The notes under the pieces: model-generated
Database searches by the model: none
Told to the model about the DNA's origin: nothing
The model's input: only the letters and a program-made list of their open reading frames with translations
Program-made: the position numbers and the translations under genes
Source: Hypsibius dujardini
Lineage: Eukaryota > Tardigrada > Eutardigrada > Parachela > Hypsibiidae
Length of the DNA stretch: 21,875 bases
Direction of reading: 5' to 3'
NCBI GenBank assembly: GCA_001579985.1
Contig: LRSR01012698.1
Location: forward strand, 1-21,875
Part shown: piece by piece, positions 10,153 through 20,890 of the stretch
Numbering within the stretch: the stretch's first letter is position 1
Layout of the letters: every line of letters starts with the position of its first letter

Positions 10153-10511
10153 TATAGATAGAAATTCAATTTAATTTGTTTACCACTCTAACACACACAA
10201 ACGTCCGATTCCAAGATGTTTTACACTTTTCCACTCCAAATTCAATTTGAAATCAATTAAAATTAGCAGAATCGTTTTTGGATGACAGAAGGCGGAGTTA
10301 TGGGCTAGTTTCAATCTAGGCTTCCGAGTGACGTTGCAGAAATGATTCATAGTTCCGCCCCCTGTCATCCAAAAACGATTCTGCTGATTTCAATCGATTT
10401 CAAATCGAATTTGGAGTGGAAAAGTGTAAAAAATCTTGGAATCGAACGTTTTCAAAAAACGATGTTTGTGTGTGCTAGAGTGGTAAACAAATTAAATTGA
10501 ATTTTGCTATA
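10153..10511. repeat. Long hairpin MITE, near-perfect arms, TA flanks
   Basis: Two arms of about 140 bp are almost exact reverse complements: 10162-10300 reads AAATTCAATTTAATTTG onward and 10350-10504 returns it. Only scattered substitutions and a short indel near CGTCC/CGTTTTTTGAAAACG separate them. A loop of about 45 bp joins them. The outermost bases are TATAG on the left and CTATA on the right, consistent with a TA target-site duplication (10153-10154 and 10510-10511) as in Tc1/mariner-superfamily insertions. The high arm identity suggests a fairly recent insertion or maintained pairing. Each arm carries GGATGACAG next to GGCGGA(A/G) near the hairpin tip, also seen in the element at 16995. 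Confidence 0.93.
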
Positions 10512-11304
10512 ACATAAATCAAACAATCAACGGTGGAATTGAGAGGGAAACCCGCGGAGCCATCGGGGAACTTTTGAATATTCTCCCGCTCCAACCAGAG
10601 CTTGTTTGCAGATGAATTTTGCTAAAATCTATTAATTCAGTCCACTATTTGAAACAAAAATTCAGACAAATCGGCGTGTCAGCTACCGTTCGCTTCCCTT
10701 GTTAGTATGGTTGGCGCTATGTGTAGTTTTAATTATAGGATTAACAGACTGTATAGATAGATAGAAAGTTTTTTAATTCAAGTTCAATCGATTAAAACGA
10801 ATTCCCCGTAAGTAAAAAAGCTGAACAACTTTCTAAAGACACTTCCTCGGAATATTAAACATGAACATTAAAATGTTTGGAAAACCGGATTTGGAATTTG
10901 CTGTTCACATTTCTGTGAATGATGTTCTCAGTTTTGTCAATTTTTTATATCTCGTAAAGTAAACACACCGATTCCAAATCTGTCAAATTTATTTAAAATT
11001 TGTAAATAAAAAATAACAATTTGACAATAGGAAGATATGACTTATGCAAGTAAGAACCCGAAGAACGGATCGTAAGTCTGAGGAACCTCAACAACTTAAT
11101 TCTGTATTCCGGTCTTGCGAAGATTGCTGTACAGGCTTCCCTTTGAAGCTGACGTAGTCAGTAATTTATATATTGAGGGTTGGTTATGATCACTGTTGTA
11201 ACTATTTTTAATCGCCGTAAGCCATTTGGGAATTTCAGCCGTGGCAAAATCAACACTGTCTGAGAACTTGTTTGCATTTTTTATCGTCGGAAAACTGTTT
11301 GATT
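10512..11304. other. 5' flank of the methyltransferase gene
   Basis: No gene is visible. A loose inverted repeat lies at about 10932-11027 (TTGTCAATTTTTTAT facing ATAACAATTTGACAA). Around it, GGATTTGGAAT (about 10888) faces ATTCCAAATC (about 10970). It could be one more small, old foldback element. Confidence 0.4.
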
Positions 11305-13485
11305 ATGCGTGCAGTCAGGCCCCTAAGTTTTTTTATCGCTGTGCTTGTGCTCGCGTCATGCATGGTTTTATGGTCAATGAGAAAGTTTTCATATACATTG
11401 GGTATTCAAGGAATAAAACCAGACGTGTCACCGGCATGGATTTACGAAATGCATCCTTGGACACAGATGAAGCGTCCGTTCTCGGGAGGCTCACAAGAGC
11501 TCTACCTGGATCGGATATTCTCCGTGATCGGTACAACGAACAAATTCTTCGTAGAATTTGGGTTCGACGCACCGTCATATGAAACTGCTGCACAGGCAAA
11601 CACAGGCAAACTTCATCATGATGGATGGCGTGGATTGTTGCTCGATGGTGATCATGAGAATAATGGAATCAATTTGCAAAAGAAATACATTTCTGCCAAC
11701 AATATTGCTAAAATATTATCGGAAAATCATGTCCCCATAGAGGTCGATTATATTTCATGTGATCTGGACTCTCATGATTTATGGGTTCTACGAGCGATCC
11801 TAGAGGCAGGTTCGTTAGCATTCACATGGCGGCTAAGTGGAATTGTTGTTGGTGTAACAGCATTGAGAGATCGATCGGCTATGAAGATACGTAGAAAATT
11901 AGGTTCTCTGTTTGGGATTTCAGATGGCGGCAACTAGCCTTACTAAATTGTATATCTTCTGTAATAAGGAGAAAAAAATGGTAGAATGCTGTATTATGGG
12001 ACCATATCAGATCGAGTGAACTTTACTAAGGGTGCCAATGATTGGGACTGGTCATTCTGAACTCTACATCGTTGCTTGGTCCAGTGAAATGAAATAACCA
12101 ATGGTAGTCAATGCAATGCCGCAACAAGGCTGGAAATTGCGTTTAATGTGACGACTAGGCTCTATCAGCGATTTCACGAGATGACACTCCTCAGCTCAGT
12201 CGATGAATAGGGTGTGAGCGATAATAGCGATCATAGCATAGTCTTCAAAAATTCTACTCGGGTGTATTTGGTATATGGTCTAAATATATATATATATATA
12301 TAATAATATACATATTTGGTCTAAATTTTGCGATAGTTCTCTTCTAGCCTACGTGTTTTATAAAGACTTCATCTTCAACATCACATCACTTGAATTTCTT
12401 ACTGGCAGTGCAATTAGCTCATAATCTTTGCGACGTCTTCAAGCCATCCGAACCGTACATATACTGTAAAGTCCCGACCTATCCGTGGTACTTTTTGGAC
12501 CGCACAGTAAATCAGACCCGGTGCTGTGAACTGTTTACGCAATCAATCAAAACGGTCGCTTTTTACTGTGTGATGACGTAGGCACCACGGATGGGTCGGG
12601 AGTTTAGAGTAATTTCGGTTCATGCTCATAACTGAGTTATTCGATAATTAACGTATTCTGAAATCAAAAGACTTTAAGATTTTAATTTTGTTACAGTGAA
12701 TTTGTGAATGTTATTTACAGTTAGGATTGGTCCCTAAATGTGTGGAATGCAAATAACTAATATGGCAGCACTTCTTCAGCTACCCAACAAAGAAACGAAA
12801 CCAATCATCTGTGGATCGATCATATTTCAGGTTGAAAGATTGTCAGCTAACATGTCTGTGACTTTTGGATTGAAATTCAGGGAATCAGGTTCATGAAAAG
12901 TCAAGGGTTTCACATACCTGCGAATGTTTTGTAGTGAATCTGAGGGCGTGACACGAAGCTACGAGATGGCTGATGGAATTATTTTTCCTATGCATACACA
13001 TTATATTGTTTTATGCAGGATATCGACCACGCGTTATGACGTCAGAGTACAATGTCAACTATCCGTTGTCTGCTGCACTTACTCTTTGGGACCCTACAAC
13101 CTCAGGCACCGGATCTTTGCCGAAAGACGTTTCAATCAAATGGTTGGGCTGCGGTTTCGGAGCGTCCGCCAAAGCTCTCTGGATGATGGCAAAATCGTTC
13201 GGCTACGAACTAGTTGGACGGGTAGCCTATCTCGACCTTATTTTTGTTCGTGCTGATCTCATAGAGGACTGGATGCTTTTACCAGACTTGGAATGGTTTT
13301 TTAGGGATGAAAAACTGGGGCGTTTATTTTATAGTCCACTCAAGACCAATGATACGTTAGCGCGTATTATAGATTACGAGACTTATGTCAAAACTAAAAA
13401 TTTTGATCTGAGTCATGCCGCCGCGAGGAAAATTTTGAAAGGACTAGATCTGGAATGTTTTTACCCATTAAGAAGAGAGTTATAA
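11305..13485 (+). CDS. FkbM-like methyltransferase, type II membrane protein, 2 exons
   Basis: A probable S-adenosylmethionine-dependent methyltransferase of the FkbM/Methyltransf_21 group; the acceptor is unknown. Exons 11305-11809 and 13019-13485 join at phase 1 across a 1209 nt GT-AG intron, giving 323 residues. The start is the first in-frame ATG before the hydrophobic anchor at residues about 7-23. Motif I reads FFVEFGFDAPS (Val-Glu-Phe-Gly at 83-86), then GLLLDGD (residues 110-116). VDYISCDLDSHDLWVLRAI (147-165) is the acidic motif that follows in this group, and GYRPRV with EYN (178-180) spans the splice junction. The C-terminal half is soluble and not distinctive. The short cytoplasmic tail plus single anchor suggests a Golgi lumenal enzyme, perhaps a sugar or glycan methylase given its neighbours, which is inference. 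The intron holds an AT microsatellite and a MITE. Confidence 0.88.
12284..12316. repeat. AT microsatellite in methyltransferase intron
   Basis: A run of AT dinucleotides is followed by TAATAATATACATAT. The sequence GGTCTAAAT occurs on both sides (about 12277 and 12318), so a small duplication accompanies the expansion. Confidence 0.85.
12462..12611. repeat. 150 bp MITE with TA target duplication, intronic
   Basis: Terminal inverted repeats of about 28 bp match with four mismatches: the left end CTGTAAAGTCCCGACC, then ATCCGTGGT, faces the right end ACCACGGATGGGTCGGGAGTTTAGAG. TA dinucleotides at 12462-12463 and 12610-12611 flank it. A second inner inverted pair (CACAGTAAA facing TTTTTACTGTG) extends the palindrome. 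There is no coding capacity. The TA duplication points to mobilisation by a Tc1/mariner or pogo transposase. It lies within the single intron of the methyltransferase gene and is a different family from the hairpin elements at 10153 and 16995. Confidence 0.87.
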
Positions 13486-14512
13486 CAAAACAGTAAAAGG
13501 CGTATTCAAGAACTGTCTAAAATTGTCCCGATTTCGGACATAGTCTGGTAACTTTGGTTTACTTAATATAACCATTAATTTTCTATTGTTAATGCGGGTA
13601 TAGGCTCGTGCACGGAGGTAAGGTTTATGTCCTTATTGGCATACGAATACTAGAATACAAAGCGGTCGTGGAAGGGCTAAAACCAGTCAGGAAAAACCTT
13701 GAAGAGCGAATAACTACAACGTAATTACAATCAACGGTTCAGTACACACAAAAACGCTCGCACATCGCGATTACTACAAAACACTAAACTATATGAGTGA
13801 ACAATTACTTCGAAGGATTATTTATATACTACACAGAATGCCAGGGGAGAGACGAGTCTAATGATCCGTTTCTAGATTGAGGTCCGGCTACAACAGTTGT
13901 GTTGAAAGCGTCCGAAGTCATTGAGGGTGATGGGCGTGACTATATCTCTGGCATTATAGATTTATTCTAACGCATAAATCTTCAAAACTGAAAAGTTACG
14001 CGGAAAGTGGATAACCAAAAACGAGCTTTCAAAAAATGTAACTATTCTTATACATCACATGCAATAAACGGTCCGTCAATCCAACGTAAAACACTCAAGT
14101 ATTGTTAAGTGTGGTGACTACAGTCGTTTTGATGTCCTTGTAAAAGTTTGTAAATTTCGTTTTTGATGTTGCATATTTTGAGTTCTGTCGTTTTCTATTT
14201 CATTTGCTCAGCTTCCTGTATCCATTCGGTACGATTAATCAGTCCTCATATTAGAATATGATGACACACAACTATAACTTATGGAAAGGCTTGGAACAGC
14301 ACATAGGAAATATAACGCAGTGAAAAGAACTGAATCTATATTTGCTCATGAGGCTCATGTCCTGTGAAATGGTTGTCTGAATGACACTTCCGCAACGTTG
14401 CGCCACAAAATAACTTCAAAATGCACAGAAGATAGAATTGTAATAATTTTACTGCCATTGATCTGAATTGCATTAATGATAGTACTACCAGTCATGGTTA
14501 ACGCTCATGACT
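13486..14512. other. Shared 3' flank of two convergent genes
   Basis: This stretch separates the stop codons of the methyltransferase (+) and the GT32-like gene (-). I see no coding sequence, RNA gene or strong repeat in it. Confidence 0.5.
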
Positions 14513-16169
14513 TTACAAAGCAATACGATCACTAAACATCGGATCCGGTTCCGGCAATGTTCGATTTTCGTAAATGGTCAAGAGAATATCTCTAAAATCA
14601 CTTGGCCAGGATTTCTTAAGGCCATCAGCATCTGCCATTTCAGTGTCAAACAATCCTCCCTTGTGAAGTCGGTGGTAAGTATGAATTGCCACTGAGTCTG
14701 TCCAATGGTGGTGGCCTGTTTTGAGGAAGAAATTTTCAATATCCCAAGCAAAAGGATTGTTACAAACATGATCCACTACGTAGACTTCTTCTGGAAATAT
14801 TTCGCTTAAAAATTTCAACAAATCTCCGCTGTTGAAGGTCCAGTCGTTGCCGCGGTAGATCACATCGTAACTGTGATGCCATGCGTACAGCAGTCGCGAA
14901 CCCTTCGATGCTCCAAAAAGACCGGAATTGTATGCAATTTTATGTTCGTAGCAGGCGATGGCTTTGTGATTTTGCATAATCTGACGAATTCTTTCACCTC
15001 GCACAAAATAGACATCAAAATCAACAGCGAGCCCACCGTACTCTAATAAAATATCCACCCTTGCTTTATCCGCAATATGCCAGATATTTTTGAGAGTACC
15101 TTCCCGACCACTAACATTTATAACCTTTTTCCTGTACACATACTTCACCCATCCTCGACTCTTCAACTCGTTCCAGTAAGTACCTGACAAACAACAAAGA
15201 TAATGTCATACTGTACTTTATCGAAAAGCTTTTGCTGATCAGAGAAAACAACTGAACAATCATTTCTCACAGGTAGCACCTGTGCACATCTCTGAAAGGC
15301 ATTTTTCTCTGTATGATTCTAAATTACAATAAATATTTGCCAAAATTCGAAAGCTAGATTGAGTGATTTTACAATCAAACATTAGAGATGTTTAAGACCT
15401 TCTTTGTGCGATTACGACGTTTAATCGAAGTACATTAACACGTCAGACCAAGGACACAATAATTGAGGAAGTACGTTTTGCAAAAATTGTAATATTTTTT
15501 GAGAATGTAAAATGACCCTATGTCCTCATTCATTAATACAAAAATTGATTCCTCTAACCCTTTGTATTGTGTGTTAAAAACGGCTACGTAATCAACAACC
15601 AATTACATTGGATTTAGGAAGTCTAATTCATACTGCTTACGGTAAATTGCAATATCAAAAATAAATTATGCTACTACATATGCGAAATCAGTATGTAGCA
15701 CAATCAAATTCAAGGAAATTTTATTGGTAAGTAGGGGAATCCCACTCGCTTTGCGGTCGATAATATTATAAGATTGGGATTCTTGACGAGATATTTGCAC
15801 TCTTGCATTTGTTCAAACTTGATTTACTTATGAGAATAAATGCTATGAATTTAACTCACCCTGCGGTTCTTCATCGGCATGCACAAATATTTTGTCTGGT
15901 TTAAGTCTTTGAACAGCAGATAAAATACTTAAGTAGTCCAAGAATCTAATATTGATGCCATCAGCACCGTCCAACTTGAATTTTATGTAGTGTAGTATTA
16001 GCTCAAGGGGTGGCTTATCCTTCGCCACAGCTGTGGGTTGTTGCTCTGGCTCCACATTAACCCCGTCTACAGCAACATCAGGGCTCAGTGGTTTTAAAAT
16101 TTCTTGGACGAACCAGCAAAACAGCACAAGGCTGAAAACTATTGGGAGGTATCGAAGTAATTTTTTCAT
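14513..16169 (-). CDS. GT32-like glycosyltransferase (DXD sugar-binding type), 2 exons
   Basis: A probable Golgi glycosyltransferase of the group with the DXD sugar-binding region (Gly_transf_sug), which includes alpha-1,4-galactosyl- and N-acetylglucosaminyltransferases. The first exon is 16169-15860 and the second 15183-14513. The 676 nt GT-AG intron joins at phase 1 and gives 326 residues. Residues about 6-23 form a signal anchor, followed by a Pro/Glu-rich stem (30-55). LDYLSILSAVQRLKPDKIFVH and a DEEPQG element (99-104) precede the core. ILLEYGGLAVDFDVYFV supplies the DXD as D158-F-D160 in the usual YGG context. AIHTYHRLHKGG near the C-terminus matches the family's late His/Asn block. 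Donor and acceptor cannot be read from sequence. It converges with the methyltransferase gene; the ATG chosen starts directly before the anchor. Confidence 0.88.
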
Positions 16170-16994
16170 CAGAGTGGAAATAAGATCATAGCATGTATTA
16201 TAAGCTTAGGAAAGTGCATGAAGTTAAATGCATGAATAGCAGTATAGTTCAATGTCTGAGCTGACTCTAAGCTATTTCGATTGCTAACGGTGGACTTGTC
16301 GTTCAATCGAAATAAAGTAATCTACTCATTTTTGCTAACCTACCAAAGCATGGGTTTTGCCATCTACATCTACTGTTACAAGCAAGTTATGTAGATGCCC
16401 TAACAATTCGCACCCATACAAAAGCCAATCGCGATAACTCAACTTTTGGCAAAATGAGGCTGCTGACTTATTGTCGCCTTCGACCCGCACAAACTTGTCC
16501 TCAAGCGAAATTTTTTTTAAGTATGGTAAATCAAACAAATATCAACACTTGAGCCACATACGGATCCATTTTAAACTAAATAAAACTACCCCCGTAAACA
16601 AATAATTTGATTACGATGATACTCTCACCAACGTGGTGGTGTCATGTTCCATGGAACTATTACGCTGGAATTCCAGGGACCTACTGATCGGTTTCGCGAG
16701 TTGTGATACTTAATTAGGCCAAATACGGCACATTACTTTCTCTCAATAGATTTGGACTTCTATATTTTTCCACAAAAAATGTACTTACTCGGGTAGTAAT
16801 GGCGGTTTTCCCTCCCGATCGTCGTGAGTTTTTTTAAATATTTGTCCATTTATCGCGATTGGGACCTCCGCGTGGAAATCACATAACCGGTTTCAGAAAA
16901 GAATGAGGAAGAAAAAGACTTCCCAGCGAGGTTGTGCTCTGAGCAGGTGCTTGATTGCTTGAACGCTCGTTATTTTCCTTTATTTTCATTGTAA
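16170..16994. other. Upstream flank of GT32-like gene with one unexplained open frame
   Basis: On the minus strand, 16538-16335 is open for about 67 codons and has protein-like composition (DKFVRVEGD, SYRDWLLYGCELLGHL, TVDVDGKTHALVG). A possible acceptor AG lies near 16500 and a GTAGGT donor-like site near its end. I do not recognise the family, and no start, anchor or joining exon makes a full gene. It could be an unannotated exon or chance. The rest of the stretch shows nothing. Confidence 0.3.
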
Positions 16995-17295
16995 ACTATT
17001 TCGATTTTTAAAAATACATCCAAAGCATTTATTTTTATATTTTCTCATGCCAAATTAAATTTGGAGTTGAATGGCATCAGCTCGATATTTTTCAGATGTC
17101 AGGGGGCGGAGTTGTGTGTATTTCTAAAAAAAGACGAGAAATTCGAGCGTAGCTTTTCAGAGCTGGCCTACAGCTCCTCCCCTGACACCTGAAAAATATT
17201 CGGCTAATGCGTATCGACTCCAAATTGAATTTGGTATAGGAAATTGTTAAAACACATGTTTTAAATGCATGTTTCAAAATCGACATTTTTTATAG
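16995..17295. repeat. Second hairpin MITE, related to the one at 10153
   Basis: The left arm (about 17050-17115: CCAAATTAAATTTGGAGTTG, then ATTTTTCAGATGTCAGG and GGGCGGAGTTG) is reversed in the right arm (about 17170-17235: CAGCTCCTCCCCTGACACC, then TGAAAAATATTCGG and CGACTCCAAATTGAATTTGG). Weaker pairing continues outward to ACTATTTCGATTT on the left and AAATCGACATTTTTTATAG on the right. The inner sequence, a CCAAATTCAATTT block and a G(A/T)CAG..GGCGGAG block near the tip, is shared with the 10153-10511 element. The arms here are much more diverged from each other. End coordinates are approximate. Confidence 0.82.
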
Positions 17296-18393
17296 TGAAA
17301 ATAAAAAAGTGCAGCTACTCGGCTTGAGAATTAGCTACACCAAAAAGGACTTTTTATTGTCTACTCCTACTGCACACTTCCTTCATTAAGTAGAGTTTGT
17401 GTGGTCATGGCTTCAAAGATTACTATGCTTGTGCGTTCTGCACATTTAATCTAGTATTTTGTAATGAAAATCTGCTCCTGTCAACAGCATGCCCTCTAGC
17501 ATATACCAAAGTTTTATAAATCCGGACTAAAGCACTGCAATGAACGGATTGCACACTTGGACTGTGAAGTCAAAAGAACAGGTTGTGGTAAGGATTGATA
17601 TGCATGCTCTCTATCCAGGGTCAGAGCCAGGCGCAATAGTTGAGTCTTTTAGTTATGACCGTTAATACATTTAAGTGGAGCGATGAGTCTATAGATGGCG
17701 CTCATTGCTATTCTCTTGTTACAGTTTTTTCCTCGCTATTGCAGAAACTGCAGAAACTGTTTAAACTTATCTATTTGGAAATAGTTATGTAACACATTTA
17801 ACAGCGTTTTAATTTTTCAGCGAAGTCTGAGGCAGCAAATCACTTCCATTTTGCTTAGTAATGGCATCTGCTAGTACTCATTTTACAGTAAAATATAAGT
17901 AATTTTAACAGTTAATTAACATGTTCTTCCTACTACTGAGTTTATTAAGAAATTTCTTGGTTACACTTCCTTTTTGAGAAAAATATCTCCTTTTGGATCT
18001 ACTTGTGCATGATAAATCTTCCATAGTCCATAGGGAGATACGGTGATGGTTTAGCTGAACAGCATAGCTTGAAATAAAGTGCTGTTCATTGTTTGGGAAT
18101 GTGATGATGTCATACAGAATTGAATTTTCTCCGTAGCACTCTCAATCTAGACAGAGCTCAATAAGAAACAGTGTGGTAGGGAAAACCTGCAGAGCAACCA
18201 ATACAAGTCGCATAAAAAATGTTTTCTCAATAAACTCCAATGCTAAAGAAAGGAGATCCGATGACAAAAAGAGCACGTTTATAATCCGCAAACCCACAGA
18301 GAAGTGAACAATATGCAGCAATTTATCCCAACAAAAAAGATTTAACTTCAAGATAGATTGTCACATGAGAAATCTCAATTCAGGTACGGTATT
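17296..18393. other. 3' flank of the PC-esterase gene, no gene seen
   Basis: Nothing with family resemblance is present. A minus-strand open frame at 18351-18142 is hydrophobic, but it begins at a non-ATG codon straight after a stop and cannot be joined in phase to the gene upstream. Confidence 0.45.
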
Positions 18394-20890
18394 TTACTCG
18401 GGATACAAGGAACAGCATCGATCGCTGCGCCCATGGAATAATATATTGTTGATAATGGGGACTGTCTCCGCCGTTCTAGTAGAAGAACTGCAAACCCATT
18501 CAATTAATATTTGCAGCAAATGGTGTTTAGTTTGGTTGCCAAAATGTAGTCCATCCATGCTTTCCTTCAGTGCCAAGCTAATTTCCCAAGCTGATTCCCA
18601 AAAGATAACTGGCGGGCCCTTTGGTCGAGATGATTCCAGCACTTCCCTCACGGCATTATTATAAAGCATTGTGTTTCTGTTATTAAGTCCAGCCATTAGA
18701 TCTTGTCCGCGCGGCAACAACTGTTCGTAATGAATCGCCCCTTGTGGAAGCCAGATAACTTTTGAAGTAGTAGCAAGAGTCTCCAGAGCCGGAAGAAGAG
18801 TCATAAACTCCCTGCAAAGTACAATATTAAACTGATATGCTCTGACCGAAAGATCAGAGAAACGCTGGAACTGAATCTGAACATCTTGAATTATTGTGGA
18901 ATAATTTATTTCAATTGGTAGATAATTAGAATGTACACACACGAATGCCCAACTTTTCATGAAACAAACTTGATGCAGGTTATCTGGATAAAGTGGAGCA
19001 CTCAGACAAACCTGGCAATTGTATTAAAATTACAGGCGTTGGCTCGGCTTCCTCTCCCACCGGCTTTCTAATAACGAGTACTCTGGACTTGATTTTGAAA
19101 TAAATGTTTCCTTCGCTCTTGAAAATATACGGTTTTGGGTTAGGATGTTGACGAATCAAATGTCCCAATAATTCCTATAATCTATATCATCTGAACTATT
19201 TAATGGGAATTTAAGAACGAAATTAGGCCTGGGAAGATTCCGTTTCAGAAACAAGTAAGCAAGAGTGGCTCAAAGAAATCTTAAAGCCCTTTTTCCAGTT
19301 GCTAGTACGCCGCGCCACTTTGTTTCGCTGCATTAAAAGGTCTTATTTGCAAAAAAATCTGCGAAAGTGATTTCAACTCCATGGAATATTATAATCCCGT
19401 TTTGGCAGTTCTAAAGGAGATTTCATTTACTTTTGATATGCTTGGACACAGAAACTTTGAAGCTTCTTATCATTTGTGCATTGCCGCATCGTCCAAGCAC
19501 CCATTCCGATTACCACGATTGTCGGTTTGAATTGTAACTTGATCAGTTCCTTGATGAGAGATGTTAGTGATCCGGATCCGTCATCCATGCCCGCATGCCA
19601 TTCGAACCTTAAATGAAGTCCAGAATTTGCGAAGTAACTCCCGCTGGATTCGTGCTTTTTGTACACGGTGTCGTTGTAGATTACACGACGATTGCTTTGG
19701 AAGTCGAAATCTTTCCCAGTAAAAATTTCTACCAAACCGTCACGTAATTGCCGCAGGCGAGAATCTCCAACTAGTACGATAAGAGGCTCCTCCCGGTTCC
19801 TGTTTGCCACGTCGATAACGCACTTAGATACCTCCCTGAAAATTAATTATGTTTTATTGGCTCATAGAGATGGGACCGACTTGTTGACTCAACACAATTC
19901 GGTTAAAAACTCAATCGAAAATTTTAGTAAAGCGAAGTATACTATACAAAAAATACCTATTTTTGCATAATAAGACGGGCACACTTTTAGACATGTAGCG
20001 TTTTGTAAGTACTGCAATTGCGGAATCCTAAACAATGTAAGAGTTCTCCTGATTCTAATACAAATTTAACTGGTTTGAACTTTAAAATGTAATCATAACA
20101 TGCTTAGTGCTGATGCTTGTAGTTCATTTTAAATACGAAATTCTGTGAATAGAATGAGAGAATCATCGATTTCGGCGGTTTTTGAGTTGAAATCGTTTAA
20201 TCAATTTACTAATGGCAATTAAAAACGCCGTCCAGCTATCAAAATCAACGAAATGGCTAGTATAAACGTAAGATAGTTAACCGCAACCCGATTCGCCTCG
20301 TCCAAAAAATTTGGTCGACTAAAATGCACAAACCAAAACGACTTGTCGACTCGACTTGTTGGAAATTGGAGCAAACTAAATGGCAATTAAATCAAATGAC
20401 AAGAGACATTACTGGTACTCTTGTTTTGAATCTGATTTTTATGGTAAGCGATACCATCGTGCCATCAAGATATTAGTTGCCGGATTATATTTTATGTGAA
20501 AAGAAACTTAAAACCAGTTCAGCGTAACTGCATAACGGACATCATGGGTCTCTATCGAAAAAGATTAGAACAAGAATATCAAATACAAGATTACTTTTCG
20601 TATAATCGCACTAATATCCTCCTATTCAATCATAAAATTGTTGGTTTTACATACGATGGGGAACGGTAACGAATGGTGCATCTACTGGGCTCCCAAACTG
20701 CAGTGACACGTTGAGGATTCCATTTCATCGATCCGGACGAAAATATTTCTGAACACCTTTCACTAAATCCGCTGGGACCACAGCTGTTCAGTTTCAGATG
20801 TACCAATATAATAACGCAAATAACCACAAGAGCCAGTACAATGCGCCAATGATAGGACTTAAATCTAAGTATTGCCCATAAAGTACCCAT
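18394..20890 (-). CDS. PC-esterase / CASD1-like O-acetyltransferase domain protein, 3 exons
   Basis: Resembles the catalytic N-terminal domain of CASD1, which O-acetylates CMP-sialic acid in the Golgi lumen. Exons 20890-20655, 19835-19431 and 18811-18394 join at phase 2 twice across GT-AG introns (819 and 619 nt), giving 352 residues. One anchor spans residues about 16-33. A Cys-rich lead with KWNP and a Cys before RYRS resembles CASD1's opening. The SGNH-type nucleophile block is VLVGDSRLRQL (Ser104). VVIGMGAWTM matches the third block, and DGLH (Asp300, His303) supplies the rest of the triad with the CASD1 spacing. The protein ends soon after a CC pair, exactly where CASD1 enters its many membrane spans, so it lacks the acyl-CoA-handling acyltransferase domain. 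It may act as an esterase, or work with a separate membrane acyltransferase. A further exon downstream is possible but I found none. Confidence 0.86.
19012..19174 (-). other. Unexplained protein-like open segment inside an intron
   Basis: Within intron 2 of the PC-esterase gene, the minus strand is open with a balanced, protein-like composition: ELLGHLIRQHPNPKPYIF, GNIYFKIKSRVLVIRKPVG and TPVILIQLPG. It is preceded by a TATAG acceptor-like site and followed by a GTTTGT donor-like site. Its 163 nt length cannot be included between exons 2 and 3 without shifting the frame, so it is not a simple cassette exon. I do not recognise the family. It could be a relic exon, a poison exon or chance. Confidence 0.25.

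Noticed and set aside
12390-12581. Plus-strand open frame of 63 codons in the methyltransferase intron
   Set aside because: Most of it runs over the MITE at 12462-12611, and nothing in it resembles a protein family.
14507-14769. Short open frames on both strands over the last exon of the GT32-like gene
   Set aside because: They are shadows of the real minus-strand coding frame.
18142-18351. Hydrophobic minus-strand frame downstream of the PC-esterase gene, considered as a missing membrane domain
   Set aside because: It starts at a non-ATG codon just after a stop, joining it to the last exon in phase brings in a stop codon, and its sequence does not resemble the CASD1 membrane region. Hydrophobicity is expected from T-rich DNA.
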